Shown here in pieces: positions 26,886 to 35,498 of a DNA stretch of 64,000 nucleotides. Below the pieces are notes generated by a model. It was not told where the DNA came from, did not search any database, and saw only the letters and a program-made list of their open reading frames with translations. The number at the start of each line of letters is the position of its first letter. Position 1 is the first letter of the stretch. The stretch is from Bacteroidota bacterium (GTDB lineage Bacteria > Bacteroidota > Bacteroidia > B-17B0 > Aurantibacillaceae). The stretch spans positions 100,222-164,221 of the forward strand of contig SYAL01000047.1 in the NCBI GenBank assembly GCA_005787585.1, given 5' to 3'. Made by a program: the position numbers and the translations under genes.

Positions 26886-27980
26886 TTAATCTTTTTTATA
26901 AACTAAAACATTAAAAACATATGGATTTATAAGTTTAATTTGCTCTGATCTTTTAAGGTTATTAATATTGTGATTTCTCTTATTTTGACTCATAAGTTCT
27001 TGCTTTAAGCTATCGCTTTCTAATTCAGAAATAGCTTTTAAAATTTCAATTGATTTGATAGCAAATCCTGTTCCCTCTTCTCCAGAAATTTTACCACGAA
27101 TTACACCGATTATATTTGCTTTTTCGTCCAGAAGGGGTCCGCCGCTATTACCAGGGTTTACAGGGATAGAAATTTGATACATACTTTTATTATTAGAATA
27201 ACCGCTTAATGAACTTAAAGAGCCGTCGCCATAAACCATTTCATTACGAGGATATCCTAATGTGAATACTTTTTCTCCTACATCAGAATTTTTTTCTTTG
27301 ATTGAAAATGGGACCTTCCATTTAACTACCAATTCACTATTTACAATTTTTAAAATTGCTAAATCAAGCTTTGCGTCTGTAAAAACAATTTTGGTGCAAG
27401 CGCGATTTATTTGATCGTTTTCAATAAAAATACTATCGGCACCATTTACCATGTGAAAACTGGTGATAATATAGCCTTTATTGTTAAGTGCAAAAGCGCT
27501 ACCTTCAACAGTGGCAGCGCTATAAAATATTTCTGGCGCTTTGCTTTTTATGTCTTTAATATTTAACTGACTTTTAGACTTTCTTTCTAACCCCACTCGA
27601 TTCAAATCTGTTATTTGATTGCTTTGTTTTTTTGAGAGATATCCTCCAGTACTTAAAATAAATAGGGTTATCATTACTGCGATAAATGCGGAGCTAGCCG
27701 CTAAAACTATAGTTTTTGTGTATTTTTTAAAAAAAGTTTCTTCTCTATTAATAGAAATAATATTTAAGTCAGAGCCAATTTCTTTGTGATGGATTTTGGT
27801 TAGTGTTTGTTTAAAATTCGAACGAAGTTGAGCTTGATTTAGAGTCTTGATTAAATGCACATGCTCAAAAAAAGCATTGGCTATAAACTCGTCCGTTTTT
27901 AATACAATCTCAAATTCAGATTTTTCATCTGGGCCAAGATTTCCATTAATATAATTGTCAAATAAATCTAATGTACTCAT
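26886..27980 (-). CDS. Membrane protein fusing an anti-sigma-like N-terminus to a trypsin-like (HtrA-type) protease
   Basis: The 364-residue protein starts LDLFDNYINGNLGPDEKSEF, the pattern seen at the cytoplasmic start of many anti-sigma factors, then one membrane segment (about 89-110), then a trypsin-like domain outside the membrane. The full catalytic triad is visible: H176 (IITSFHMVNG), D206 (DAKLDLAIL) and S279 (VNPGNSGGPLL). There is no PDZ domain. The gene lies 17 bases after an ECF sigma factor gene, so it should be its partner: sensor, anti-sigma and protease in one chain. A ClpX-like or RseP-like partner is not nearby. What cuts what is unknown. Confidence 0.75.
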   Translation of the reverse strand: MSTLDLFDNYINGNLGPDEKSEFEIVLKTDEFIANAFFEHVHLIKTLNQAQLRSNFKQTLTKIHHKEIGSDLNIISINREETFFKKYTKTIVLAASSAFIAVMITLFILSTGGYLSKKQSNQITDLNRVGLERKSKSQLNIKDIKSKAPEIFYSAATVEGSAFALNNKGYIITSFHMVNGADSIFIENDQINRACTKIVFTDAKLDLAILKIVNSELVVKWKVPFSIKEKNSDVGEKVFTLGYPRNEMVYGDGSLSSLSGYSNNKSMYQISIPVNPGNSGGPLLDEKANIIGVIRGKISGEEGTGFAIKSIEILKAISELESDSLKQELMSQNKRNHNINNLKRSEQIKLINPYVFNVLVYKKD

Positions 27981-27997
27981 TTTTTGTTTTTAACTAT

Positions 27998-28561
27998 CTA
28001 TTTATCGAAAAAGAACTTTTTTAACCTTTGAAGGCATTTATATTTTTGTGTTTTTGCATTATCAGCATTTGTATAGCCAAACTTTTCAGCGATTTGTTCC
28101 ATAGAAAGTTTGTTTATATAGAAATCCTTAATAAGTTCAGAACAAGGTTCACCTAAAACAATTAAGCTTTTGTTCATTTTTTCAATATTCGCCTCTATTT
28201 CATCATAGTCTTTTAAATCTTCTGTAACGTCTACAATCTTATTTTCTTCTACCTCTTTAAATAAAAAAGTTTTTCCATTTTTTTTCAATTCTTTTAACCA
28301 TAATCTTTTGGCTATTGAAAAAATATAAGTTTGCAATTGGCATTTTAATTCAAATCCTGGCTTTTTTACTGATTCAAAAAGAACAATAATTGTTTCTTGA
28401 TAAATATCTTGAGCTGATGCAGCGGTTCCACTGTTGTATAAAATAAATTTAAGAACGACGTTATAATACTTTTTGTACAAAGCGCTTAACACATCATTTT
28501 TTCCGTTTAACAGTCCAACCAAAAAATCATTATCGGTAAACTGCTCTTTAGGCTTTTGCAT
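27998..28561 (-). CDS. ECF (RpoE-like) sigma factor
   Basis: The 187-residue protein has sigma region 2 (LYKKYYNVVLKFILYN, AQDIYQETIIVLFESV) and region 4 (LSMEQIAEKFGYTNADNAKT, then CLQRLKKFF). The linker between them is longer than usual and acidic. It heads a two-gene operon with the membrane protease at 26886-27980, the usual place for a sigma/anti-sigma pair. Such factors turn on small regulons after an envelope signal. Confidence 0.85.
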   Translation of the reverse strand: MQKPKEQFTDNDFLVGLLNGKNDVLSALYKKYYNVVLKFILYNSGTAASAQDIYQETIIVLFESVKKPGFELKCQLQTYIFSIAKRLWLKELKKNGKTFLFKEVEENKIVDVTEDLKDYDEIEANIEKMNKSLIVLGEPCSELIKDFYINKLSMEQIAEKFGYTNADNAKTQKYKCLQRLKKFFFDK

Positions 28562-28808
28562 ATTTGCTCTGCTAGAGTTAATACTTTTTTTATGTAAAGG
28601 TAACCCGTTTTTCTTAAATTATAATTTTAAAGGGATCATATAGCCCTTTTTATAAATTAGAACATAATATAAAATGAGAAAAATTATTTTTATACTATTC
28701 ATTATCAGCTATTTAATAACTAAAATAAAGATTTTCCTATTTTTTGGGTTACTTTTTTAAAATTTCAGTATTAATGAGAAATTAATTAACAATTTAAAAA
28801 ATTAAGAA
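28562..28808. other. Divergent AT-rich intergenic region
   Basis: This 247-base stretch lies between the ECF sigma gene (minus) and a lipoprotein gene (plus). It is very AT-rich. On the minus strand TACCTTTA near 28600 is a one-mismatch -7 box. A 24-codon hydrophobic ORF at 28675 has no support. Nothing else was seen. Confidence 0.3.
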
Positions 28809-29024
28809 ATGAAAAAATTATTCTCTTTTATCGTTGTAGCTGTTTTAGCTACTTCTTGTGGTGGTGGTTCAAGTGAAGCTGAAAAAGCTGCTGAAGCTGC
28901 TCGTATTGCTGATTCAACTCGTGTTGCTGATTCAATTGCTGCTGCTGCTGCGGCACCTGCAGAAGTTGTTCCTGATTCAACGGCTGCACCCGCTTCAACT
29001 GAAGCTGCTACTCCTGCAAAATAA
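28809..29024 (+). CDS. Small Ala-rich lipoprotein
   Basis: The 71-residue protein has a lipoprotein signal with lipobox ATSC (FIVVAVLATSCGGGSS). The 50-residue mature part is almost only A, E, S, D, T, P, with AEKAAEAARIADSTRVADSI suggesting a short helix and then a flexible tail. It is probably a small outer-membrane lipoprotein. It is followed by a strong terminator and is likely well expressed. Function is unknown. Confidence 0.75.
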   Translation: MKKLFSFIVVAVLATSCGGGSSEAEKAAEAARIADSTRVADSIAAAAAAPAEVVPDSTAAPASTEAATPAK

Positions 29025-29052
29025 AAATTTGTGTTTAGTTAGTTAATTGATT

Positions 29053-29091
29053 AGCCCCAAAGCTTTGCTTTGGGGCTTTTCTCTTTTTTTC
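29053..29091 (+). terminator. Strong intrinsic terminator after the Ala-rich lipoprotein
   Basis: A perfect 11-base stem AGCCCCAAAGC/GCTTTGGGGCT with a TTT loop, followed by TTTTCTCTTTTTTT. It is the clearest terminator in the window. Confidence 0.9.
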
Positions 29092-29136
29092 TTAGCTTTG
29101 TGCATTATTTATTTAAATCACTTTAACTCAGAAATT

Positions 29137-29346
29137 ATGTATAAAAAATTATTCCTGCTTTCTATCTTCATAATTATTTTAATTAATAATTCCTGTGGTC
29201 CTGCAGCTGAAGATAGGGCCATTATGGTAAAACGAGGAAAAGAAGTGCAGGACTCTATCGCAAATGCAATTAAATTAGCAATTAGCGTTGCCGACATGCC
29301 AAGTTCAGCGACTACAACAACTGTTAATAAAACTGTAACTAAATAA
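29137..29346 (+). CDS. Small lipoprotein
   Basis: The 69-residue protein has a lipobox NNSC (LSIFIIILINNSCGP) and a short charged mature part (AAEDRAIMVKRGKEVQDSIA). It resembles the previous lipoprotein in size and composition, with a V-x-DSIA element in both. The ATG at 29137 was chosen because the in-frame TTG at 29047 would put the strong terminator inside the gene. Function is unknown; it may be co-transcribed with mrp 43 bases downstream. Confidence 0.65.
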   Translation: MYKKLFLLSIFIIILINNSCGPAAEDRAIMVKRGKEVQDSIANAIKLAISVADMPSSATTTTVNKTVTK

Positions 29347-29389
29347 TTATTCTCCTAATTTAATATTTTAATAAGTTAGCTGTAATAAT

Positions 29390-30469
29390 ATGCAAATAAC
29401 CATTCAAAGAGTTATTGACGCTCTCAAAAATGTAGACGATCCCGATTTAAAAAAAGATTTGGTAACGCTCAATATGGTAAAAGACGTTTCGGTAGAGGGA
29501 AAAAATATTTCTTTTACCGTTGTTTTAACCACCCCCGCTTGCCCAATGAAAGACATGATTCATAATGCTTGTATGAATGCTATATTACACTATGTTGATA
29601 AGGAAGCAAAAGTTAAAATTAACATGACAGCAAACGTTACCACAAAAAAAGAAAAAGACGAAACAACCTTAAAAGATGTAAAAAATATTATTGCTGTAGC
29701 AAGTGGGAAGGGTGGCGTTGGAAAAAGCACCATTGCTGCAAATTTAGCACTTGGGCTTTCGCTTCAAGGCGCAAAAGTTGGCCTAGTTGATGCTGATATA
29801 TATGGCCCATCACAACACATTATGTTTGGAGTAATCAACGAGGGGCCTGGCTCCAAAGAATTTAATGGGCAAAAAAAAATGGCGCCAGTAGAAAATTATG
29901 GTATAAAATTAAATTCTATCGGTTTTTTAGCTGGGCCAAATCAAGTCATTGCATTACGGGGACCAATGGCAACAAAGGCATTATCACAATTATTTTATGA
30001 AACTGTTTGGGGCGAATTAGATTATCTTATTGTTGATTTACCTCCTGGTACTGGAGATATTCAAATTAGTTTATGTAGTCAAATTCCACTAACTGGAGCA
30101 ATTATTGTTTGTACGCCTCAGGATGTTGCAATAGCTGATGCAAGAAAAGGCATTGCCTTGTTTCAATTACCGCAAACCAATGTGCCAATTTTAGGTTTGA
30201 TAGAAAACATGGCCTGGTTTTCTCCTAATGAACTTCCTGATAACAAATATTTTATTTTTGGAAAAGATGGTGTGAAAAATTTATCTGAAGAATTAAAATT
30301 ACCTTTATTGGCACAATTACCTTTGGTTCAAAGCATCAGAGAGTCTTCGGATGCTGGGCGTCCAGCTGTAATTCAAGATAATACGCCACAATCAATCGCT
30401 TTTATAGAACTAGCACAAAATGTTGCTCAACAAATAGCTATTAAGAATTCGGATCTTGTTTTTAATTAA
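29390..30469 (+). CDS. mrp: Mrp/NBP35-family iron-sulfur carrier ATPase
   Basis: The 359-residue protein has an N-terminal MIP18/DUF59 domain (1-95, with TTPACPMKDMIH) and a ParA-like ATPase with the deviant Walker A ASGKGGVGKST at 104-114 and YLIVDLPPGTGD. Such proteins carry and deliver Fe-S clusters. The usual CxxC near ENM is replaced: this protein reads ENMAWFSPNELPDNKYFIFG. Cluster binding must differ from the classical ApbC scheme or use C51. Confidence 0.9.
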   Translation: MQITIQRVIDALKNVDDPDLKKDLVTLNMVKDVSVEGKNISFTVVLTTPACPMKDMIHNACMNAILHYVDKEAKVKINMTANVTTKKEKDETTLKDVKNIIAVASGKGGVGKSTIAANLALGLSLQGAKVGLVDADIYGPSQHIMFGVINEGPGSKEFNGQKKMAPVENYGIKLNSIGFLAGPNQVIALRGPMATKALSQLFYETVWGELDYLIVDLPPGTGDIQISLCSQIPLTGAIIVCTPQDVAIADARKGIALFQLPQTNVPILGLIENMAWFSPNELPDNKYFIFGKDGVKNLSEELKLPLLAQLPLVQSIRESSDAGRPAVIQDNTPQSIAFIELAQNVAQQIAIKNSDLVFN

Positions 30470-30501
30470 ATTTTTAAAAAAATAATTTTAATTCCCATAA
30501 A

Positions 30502-30509
30502 TATATTTG
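30502..30509 (+). promoter_or_regulatory. -7 promoter box of the HAD gene, leaderless spacing
   Basis: TATATTTG matches TAnnTTTG exactly and ends six bases before the ATG at 30516. No clear TTG was found at -33. The TTG that could be read as an upstream start belongs to this box. Confidence 0.35.
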
Positions 30510-30515
30510 CTATTT

Positions 30516-31223
30516 ATGAATTTACATGAAAAATTTAAACAAATTAATGGTCAGTTTATATCTGAACCAAATTTAATTGCCTATAAACTTTCAACCATTA
30601 AAGCTTTTATTTTTGATTGGGATGGCGTTTTTAATTCTGGCGAAAAACAAGCTAATGGAGGAAGTAGTTTTAGTGAAGTTGATAGCATGGGAACTAATTT
30701 ACTCCGATATTCATACTTTTTAAAAAATAATCGATTACCCATTTGTGGAATTATTAGTGGCGAAAAAAACGAAAGCGCTTTTTATTTTAGTACCCGTGAA
30801 GGATTTGACTTTTCTTTTTTTAAAATTTCACACAAGCATGATGCCCTGAATTTTATTTGCAAAACTAAAAATATAAAACCAGATGAAATTGCTTATTTTT
30901 TTGATGATGTTCTAGATTTATCTATTGCAAAAATGTGTGGGTTAAAAATTCTAATACACCGAAAATCTAATCCTTTATTTACAAATTATTGTATAAAAAA
31001 TAATCTTGTAGATTATATTACTGGTTCTGAAGGCGGTCGCTTCGCTATCAGGGAAGCATCAGAGCTATTAATTGGATTGGCAGAAAATTATGATTCGGTT
31101 ATGCTAAATAGAACTGAATATACCGATAGTTACGAAACATATATTCAGGGGCGAAAGTTAATTCAAACAAAGTTTTATACTTTAAAAGACAACTCGATTG
31201 AAGAAAGTGGCGTCTTATTTTAA
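30516..31223 (+). CDS. HAD-superfamily phosphatase, KdsC-like
   Basis: The 235-residue protein has the HAD nucleophile motif FIFDWDGVFN (D34, D36) and the late acidic motif IAYFFDDVLDL, in a small cap-less core like KDO-8-phosphate phosphatase. It has an extra C-terminal extension of about 50 residues. GGSSFSEVDSMGTNLLRYS is a distinctive stretch. The substrate is unknown; sugar phosphates are likely for the subfamily. The ATG at 30516 was preferred. Confidence 0.75.
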   Translation: MNLHEKFKQINGQFISEPNLIAYKLSTIKAFIFDWDGVFNSGEKQANGGSSFSEVDSMGTNLLRYSYFLKNNRLPICGIISGEKNESAFYFSTREGFDFSFFKISHKHDALNFICKTKNIKPDEIAYFFDDVLDLSIAKMCGLKILIHRKSNPLFTNYCIKNNLVDYITGSEGGRFAIREASELLIGLAENYDSVMLNRTEYTDSYETYIQGRKLIQTKFYTLKDNSIEESGVLF

Positions 31224-31301
31224 TAAATTATTTCGCAATCAAAAATTAAAAATAATTTTAACGCAATTAATATTTTGATTTAATGTTAAATATTAAAAAT
31301 A

Positions 31302-33230
31302 ATGCCAAGCTCTAGCGCCGTTGAGCGTCTAAAAAACGTAAAGCAACTTTTACAAATAGAACGCGACGAAGATTATCGTTTATACAAAGAATTATTTTTA
31401 CGGGTTAATTTAGAGCAGCGAAAAAAAAATGGTACAACTTGGTACCCTATTAAAATAAATTCAAAAGAGCTTGGCTCAGGCGATTTATTGCATTTAGAAA
31501 TAGAGCGTACCTCTTATCTTAACTGTGCCCACCAATTTAGCTCGGGTAAAAATATAACCTTATTTAGTAATCAAAAAAACGAGATTTTTGAAATAACAGG
31601 AACGATTAAGTCTGTTTCAAAAAATAGTTTAAAATTAATTATTCATTGCGACGAATTACCTGATTGGTGCTATGATGGCAAGCTGGGAATTAATATTCAA
31701 TTTGATGATAATAGTTATCATGAGATGCAAAGAGCTTTAGATGCTGTGATTGAGGCAAAAGATAATAGAGTTGCTGAGTTGAGAGAAATGATTGAAAAAA
31801 GTGCTCCGCTTTCGTTTAAAAAAATAAATTCTTCAGTTTTGATTCCTCAATTAAATGTTTCTCAAAATAAAGCCGTTCATCATATTTTGTCTGTAAATGA
31901 TATTGGAATAATACATGGCCCCCCGGGTACCGGAAAAACTACTAGTTTAGCCCATGCTATTAGAATAACCTTACAAAGTGAAAATCAGGTTTTAGTTTGC
32001 GCTCCTACTAATGCCGCTGTTGATTTATTAACTGAAAAATTATTAAGTTTAGGTGTTAATGTTTTGCGATTAGGGCATCCCGCAAGAATGGCTGACGAAT
32101 TATTAAAAAGTAGTCTTGATGGAAAAATTACAGCATCGTCTTACTATAAAGATATTAAAAATTTGCGGCGAAATGCTGAAGAATATTTTAAAATGGCCAG
32201 TAAATATAAACGGGTATTTAGAAAAGAAGATGCGCAACAAAGAACCGTATTTTATACTGAAGCAAAAAACTGTATTAAAGAGGCTCGCTTATTAGAAGAT
32301 TTTATTATAGATAATTTATTTAAAACCACTCAAGTAATTTGTTGTACCCCAGTTACAAGTTGCCATAGAGGGTTGCATCGGAAAAAATTTAACACCTTGT
32401 TTTTTGACGAAGCCTCTCAGGCGCTAGAGCCTATGATTTGGATTCCGCTTTTAAAATGTAATCGCTTAATTTTATGTGGCGATCATTTTCAATTGCCTCC
32501 AGTTGTAAAAAGTATTGAAGCTAAAAAACAAGGTCTAGCTGAAACGCTTTTAGATAAATGTATTAAAATATCAGAATGTGTTGTTTTGCTAAATCGGCAA
32601 TACAGAATGAGTAATTCTATTATGGGATTTAGTAATAATTATTTTTACAACAATGAATTAATTGCCGACAATACTGTTTCAAATCACGCGCTAATTAATG
32701 ATGAAGAACATTATTTAAACAAATGCATTGAGTTTATAGATACTGCTGGCTGTAGTTTTGATGAAATTCAAAATCAAGAGACACTAAGCTATTATAATCC
32801 TAAAGAAGGCGATATTTTGTATAAACATTTACAACAATTATTGATCGACTATAATCTTCACGAAAAATTACCAAACATTAGCATCGGAATTATATCCCCA
32901 TATAAAGAACAGCAAGAGTGGTTAAAAGAAAATTTCACGAGCTTAGAATTAAATAAAAGCAAGCTTGATGAAATAAGTGTAAAAACAATAGATGGATTTC
33001 AGGGTGAAGAGCGCGATGTTATATATATTAGCTTAGTAAGGAGTAATGAAAAAAATGAAATTGGCTTTTTAAATGACTTAAGAAGAATGAATGTTGCAAT
33101 TACAAGAGCAAAGAAAAAACTTGTTGTTATTGGAGACAGTGCAACAATTAGCTCGAATAAATTTTATAAATCTTTTTTGAGCTATTGCGAACAAAACGGT
33201 CTATACCGTTCAGCATGGGATTGGGCCTAA
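31302..33230 (+). CDS. Superfamily 1 helicase, UPF1/IGHMBP2-like
   Basis: The 642-residue protein has a beta-barrel-like N-terminal domain (40-130), Walker A GPPGTGKTTS at about 206-215, the Q-rich motif before it (LNVSQNKAVHH), Walker B FFDEASQA, motif III (CGDHFQLPP), motif IV-V (GFQGEERDVIYISLVRS) and motif VI (RRMNVAITRAKKKL). It is a 5'-3' helicase of the UPF1-like group, acting on RNA and/or DNA. It ends four bases inside the convergent peptide-transporter gene. A decayed, scrambled piece of a second copy lies at 43863-44142. Confidence 0.88.
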   Translation: MPSSSAVERLKNVKQLLQIERDEDYRLYKELFLRVNLEQRKKNGTTWYPIKINSKELGSGDLLHLEIERTSYLNCAHQFSSGKNITLFSNQKNEIFEITGTIKSVSKNSLKLIIHCDELPDWCYDGKLGINIQFDDNSYHEMQRALDAVIEAKDNRVAELREMIEKSAPLSFKKINSSVLIPQLNVSQNKAVHHILSVNDIGIIHGPPGTGKTTSLAHAIRITLQSENQVLVCAPTNAAVDLLTEKLLSLGVNVLRLGHPARMADELLKSSLDGKITASSYYKDIKNLRRNAEEYFKMASKYKRVFRKEDAQQRTVFYTEAKNCIKEARLLEDFIIDNLFKTTQVICCTPVTSCHRGLHRKKFNTLFFDEASQALEPMIWIPLLKCNRLILCGDHFQLPPVVKSIEAKKQGLAETLLDKCIKISECVVLLNRQYRMSNSIMGFSNNYFYNNELIADNTVSNHALINDEEHYLNKCIEFIDTAGCSFDEIQNQETLSYYNPKEGDILYKHLQQLLIDYNLHEKLPNISIGIISPYKEQQEWLKENFTSLELNKSKLDEISVKTIDGFQGEERDVIYISLVRSNEKNEIGFLNDLRRMNVAITRAKKKLVVIGDSATISSNKFYKSFLSYCEQNGLYRSAWDWA

Positions 33231-34864
33231 GATCTTTCTTTAAACGCAAGATTTAATCTTTTTAAAAGTATCGTCATTATTAAAAAAGCAAAAATTAATA
33301 AAGTAAAATTTAACCAAAAATAATTCGCTTTATTTTCAAAATTATCCCAATTTTTTGCCAATACACCACTTAATTTATTTCCTATAGAGGTCGCCAAGCT
33401 CCATCCGCCAAACATCAGAGCGGTTAATCTAACTGGCGATAATTTTGACACCATAGATAACCCCATCGGGCTTAACAGTAACTCTCCAATGGTAACCACG
33501 CCATAACTTCCAATTAGCCACCAAGCGCTAGATTTATGGGCTCCGTTATCTGAGCTATAAACGGCGGCAATCATCACTAATACTGATAAACCGCTAACCA
33601 AAAGTCCGTATGCAATTTTTGTAGCAGTAGTTGGTTCTCTATTTCTGCGTCGCATAAAAGCAAAAAAAGCAATGACCAACGGGGTTAAAATAACAACAAA
33701 AAAAGGGTTTACAGATTGAAAGATTTCGGTATTAAATAAATTTAATGATTCTCCCTTGGGGGGAAATTTTGATGCATCTAAGTTTTTATAATATGGAGGA
33801 TAATCGAAATGTTTTAATGGTTCTCCATTTGCCCCCATTATTTTCCTAAACTGATTATCCAGCTGATAGGTTTCTAAATTATCGGCTTTAATACTTTCTA
33901 AAAAGCCAAAATCTTTTGCTATTTTTTCTATTTTTACGGGGCCTTCTCTATCGGTATAATATTTAGCATAAGTGGTAAGTGCAGTGCCGTTTTGTTTGAA
34001 TATGGCCCAAAATAAAATCACTATAATAAAAATTGTAAACATTGTGCCCAATGGTTTTTTCTCTTCTGCACTGGCTTTATAATAAATATTAGCAAAAAAA
34101 TATATCACAGGGATGCAAAACATAAAAAAAGCGTCGGAGCTATTGCTTCCCATAATATTATCTGGGATGAACCAGCCAATGACAGAAAAAATAAGGCCCA
34201 AGAATAAAATACTTACAAATTGCATTAAAAACGGCTTATCTTCTAGTTTTGGTTCTCTTCTAATATCAACATGCTTATAATGTTTCATTCCAAGCCAAAA
34301 TGTAATAACGCCTATAAACATGCCAATTCCGGCAGTAATAAAAGCGCCATGCCAACCAATTTTATTTCGCATAATTGCGGCGATAAAATTGCAAACAAAA
34401 GCGCCCACATTAATACCCATGTAAAATATATTATAGCCGGTATCTTTTTTATGCCGATAACGATCGTCATTAAATAAATTGCCGAGCAAGGTTGAAATGT
34501 TTGGCTTAAAAAAACCATTCCCAACAACCATAACGGCTAAGGCTGAATAAAAAGCCCATTTTTCTGGAATTGCCAACATACAATATCCAATCCCCATAAG
34601 AATTCCGCCAAGTGTGATACTAAAACGATATCCCAATTTTAAATCTGCCAATAACCCTCCCATAAAAGGAGTTAAATAAGCTATAGCAATAAATGTTCCA
34701 TAAATATCTGCGGCATCAGCATTGCTCCACCCAAAACCTCCTTCAGAAACTTCAGCTGTCATATACAATGCAAAAATTCCTATCATTAAATAATAACCGA
34801 ATCTTTCCCAAAATTCAGTGAATACTAAAAAAAACAATCCTTTGGGGTACTTTGATTCGGGCAT
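33227..34864 (-). CDS. Proton-dependent oligopeptide transporter (POT/PTR2 family)
   Basis: The 545-residue membrane protein has 12-14 predicted helices and the POT signature TEFWERFGYYLMIG with the ExxER proton/peptide motif, plus FYMGINVGAF. It imports di- and tripeptides with protons. The large loop between helices 6 and 10 (around FGFLESIKADNLETYQLD) is longer than in Escherichia coli DtpA and is common in Bacteroidota. It overlaps the convergent helicase gene by four bases and follows a small membrane protein by 18 bases, suggesting co-transcription. Confidence 0.92.
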   Translation of the reverse strand: MPESKYPKGLFFLVFTEFWERFGYYLMIGIFALYMTAEVSEGGFGWSNADAADIYGTFIAIAYLTPFMGGLLADLKLGYRFSITLGGILMGIGYCMLAIPEKWAFYSALAVMVVGNGFFKPNISTLLGNLFNDDRYRHKKDTGYNIFYMGINVGAFVCNFIAAIMRNKIGWHGAFITAGIGMFIGVITFWLGMKHYKHVDIRREPKLEDKPFLMQFVSILFLGLIFSVIGWFIPDNIMGSNSSDAFFMFCIPVIYFFANIYYKASAEEKKPLGTMFTIFIIVILFWAIFKQNGTALTTYAKYYTDREGPVKIEKIAKDFGFLESIKADNLETYQLDNQFRKIMGANGEPLKHFDYPPYYKNLDASKFPPKGESLNLFNTEIFQSVNPFFVVILTPLVIAFFAFMRRRNREPTTATKIAYGLLVSGLSVLVMIAAVYSSDNGAHKSSAWWLIGSYGVVTIGELLLSPMGLSMVSKLSPVRLTALMFGGWSLATSIGNKLSGVLAKNWDNFENKANYFWLNFTLLIFAFLIMTILLKRLNLAFKERS

Positions 34865-34882
34865 TTAAAAAATTGTTTGATT

Positions 34883-35404
34883 TTAATGATGGGTTTGTAT
34901 ATTGTTACTTTTCATGTGTTTTAAATTCATAAAATATAGTACGATAAAAATCAAATCGATAAAAATATAAAACACTAGCCCTGAATAAGATTTTTCTGCT
35001 TCGCCTGTATTTAAGTTTAAACTTAAAAAATTTGAGACTAATTCTGCCACCAAATAAATATAAAACCCGATTTTATTGAGGCGCCACATTAATATAATTC
35101 CAATTAAAGAAAAAACATTTGCAATTATATTATACATGCTCAACATCCCTATTTCGTGAAAAAAAATATTTGGATCAACGTTTTCTAATGATGGCTGAAC
35201 TTTAATTACTTCGTTCCAAAAATTTCCAATCATTTCTTCGTTTAAGGTCAAAAAAAGAGTACATAAAGCGTAAAATATTATTAATAGGCCGCTTGCGATA
35301 AAAGATAAAATACAAAGAATTTTTAAAAACTGTGGCCGCGCAAATTCTTCTTCAGAAGAAAAGTCGCTAGCAAATTTTGAAGACGAATTTGAGTTTATAC
35401 CCAT
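34883..35404 (-). CDS. Four-helix membrane protein of unknown function
   Basis: The 173-residue protein has a soluble Ser/Glu-rich N-terminus (residues 1-25) and four membrane segments: ILCILSFIASGLLIIFYAL, MYNIIANVFSLIGIILM, IGFYIYLVAELVSNFL and VFYIFIDLIFIVLYF. It resembles widespread Bacteroidota proteins of this build. It precedes the peptide transporter in the same direction, 18 bases apart. No function can be assigned. Confidence 0.7.
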   Translation of the reverse strand: MGINSNSSSKFASDFSSEEEFARPQFLKILCILSFIASGLLIIFYALCTLFLTLNEEMIGNFWNEVIKVQPSLENVDPNIFFHEIGMLSMYNIIANVFSLIGIILMWRLNKIGFYIYLVAELVSNFLSLNLNTGEAEKSYSGLVFYIFIDLIFIVLYFMNLKHMKSNNIQTHH

Positions 35405-35498
35405 TTTACATTGTTTAAAAAGTAAAAATGCAAATAAAAAAAATGAAAAACTAATTCATTTCTAACGAATTTTAATTGAGATTTTTAAAAAAACAATC

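Noticed and set aside
28858..29046. Leu-rich ORF in another frame
   Set aside because: It is a frame shadow of the Ala-rich lipoprotein; the GCT-rich codons read as CTG/CTT in the shifted frame.
29047..29136. N-terminal extension of the lipoprotein gene from a TTG at 29047
   Set aside because: It would place the strong terminator at 29053-29091 inside the coding region and hide the lipoprotein signal.
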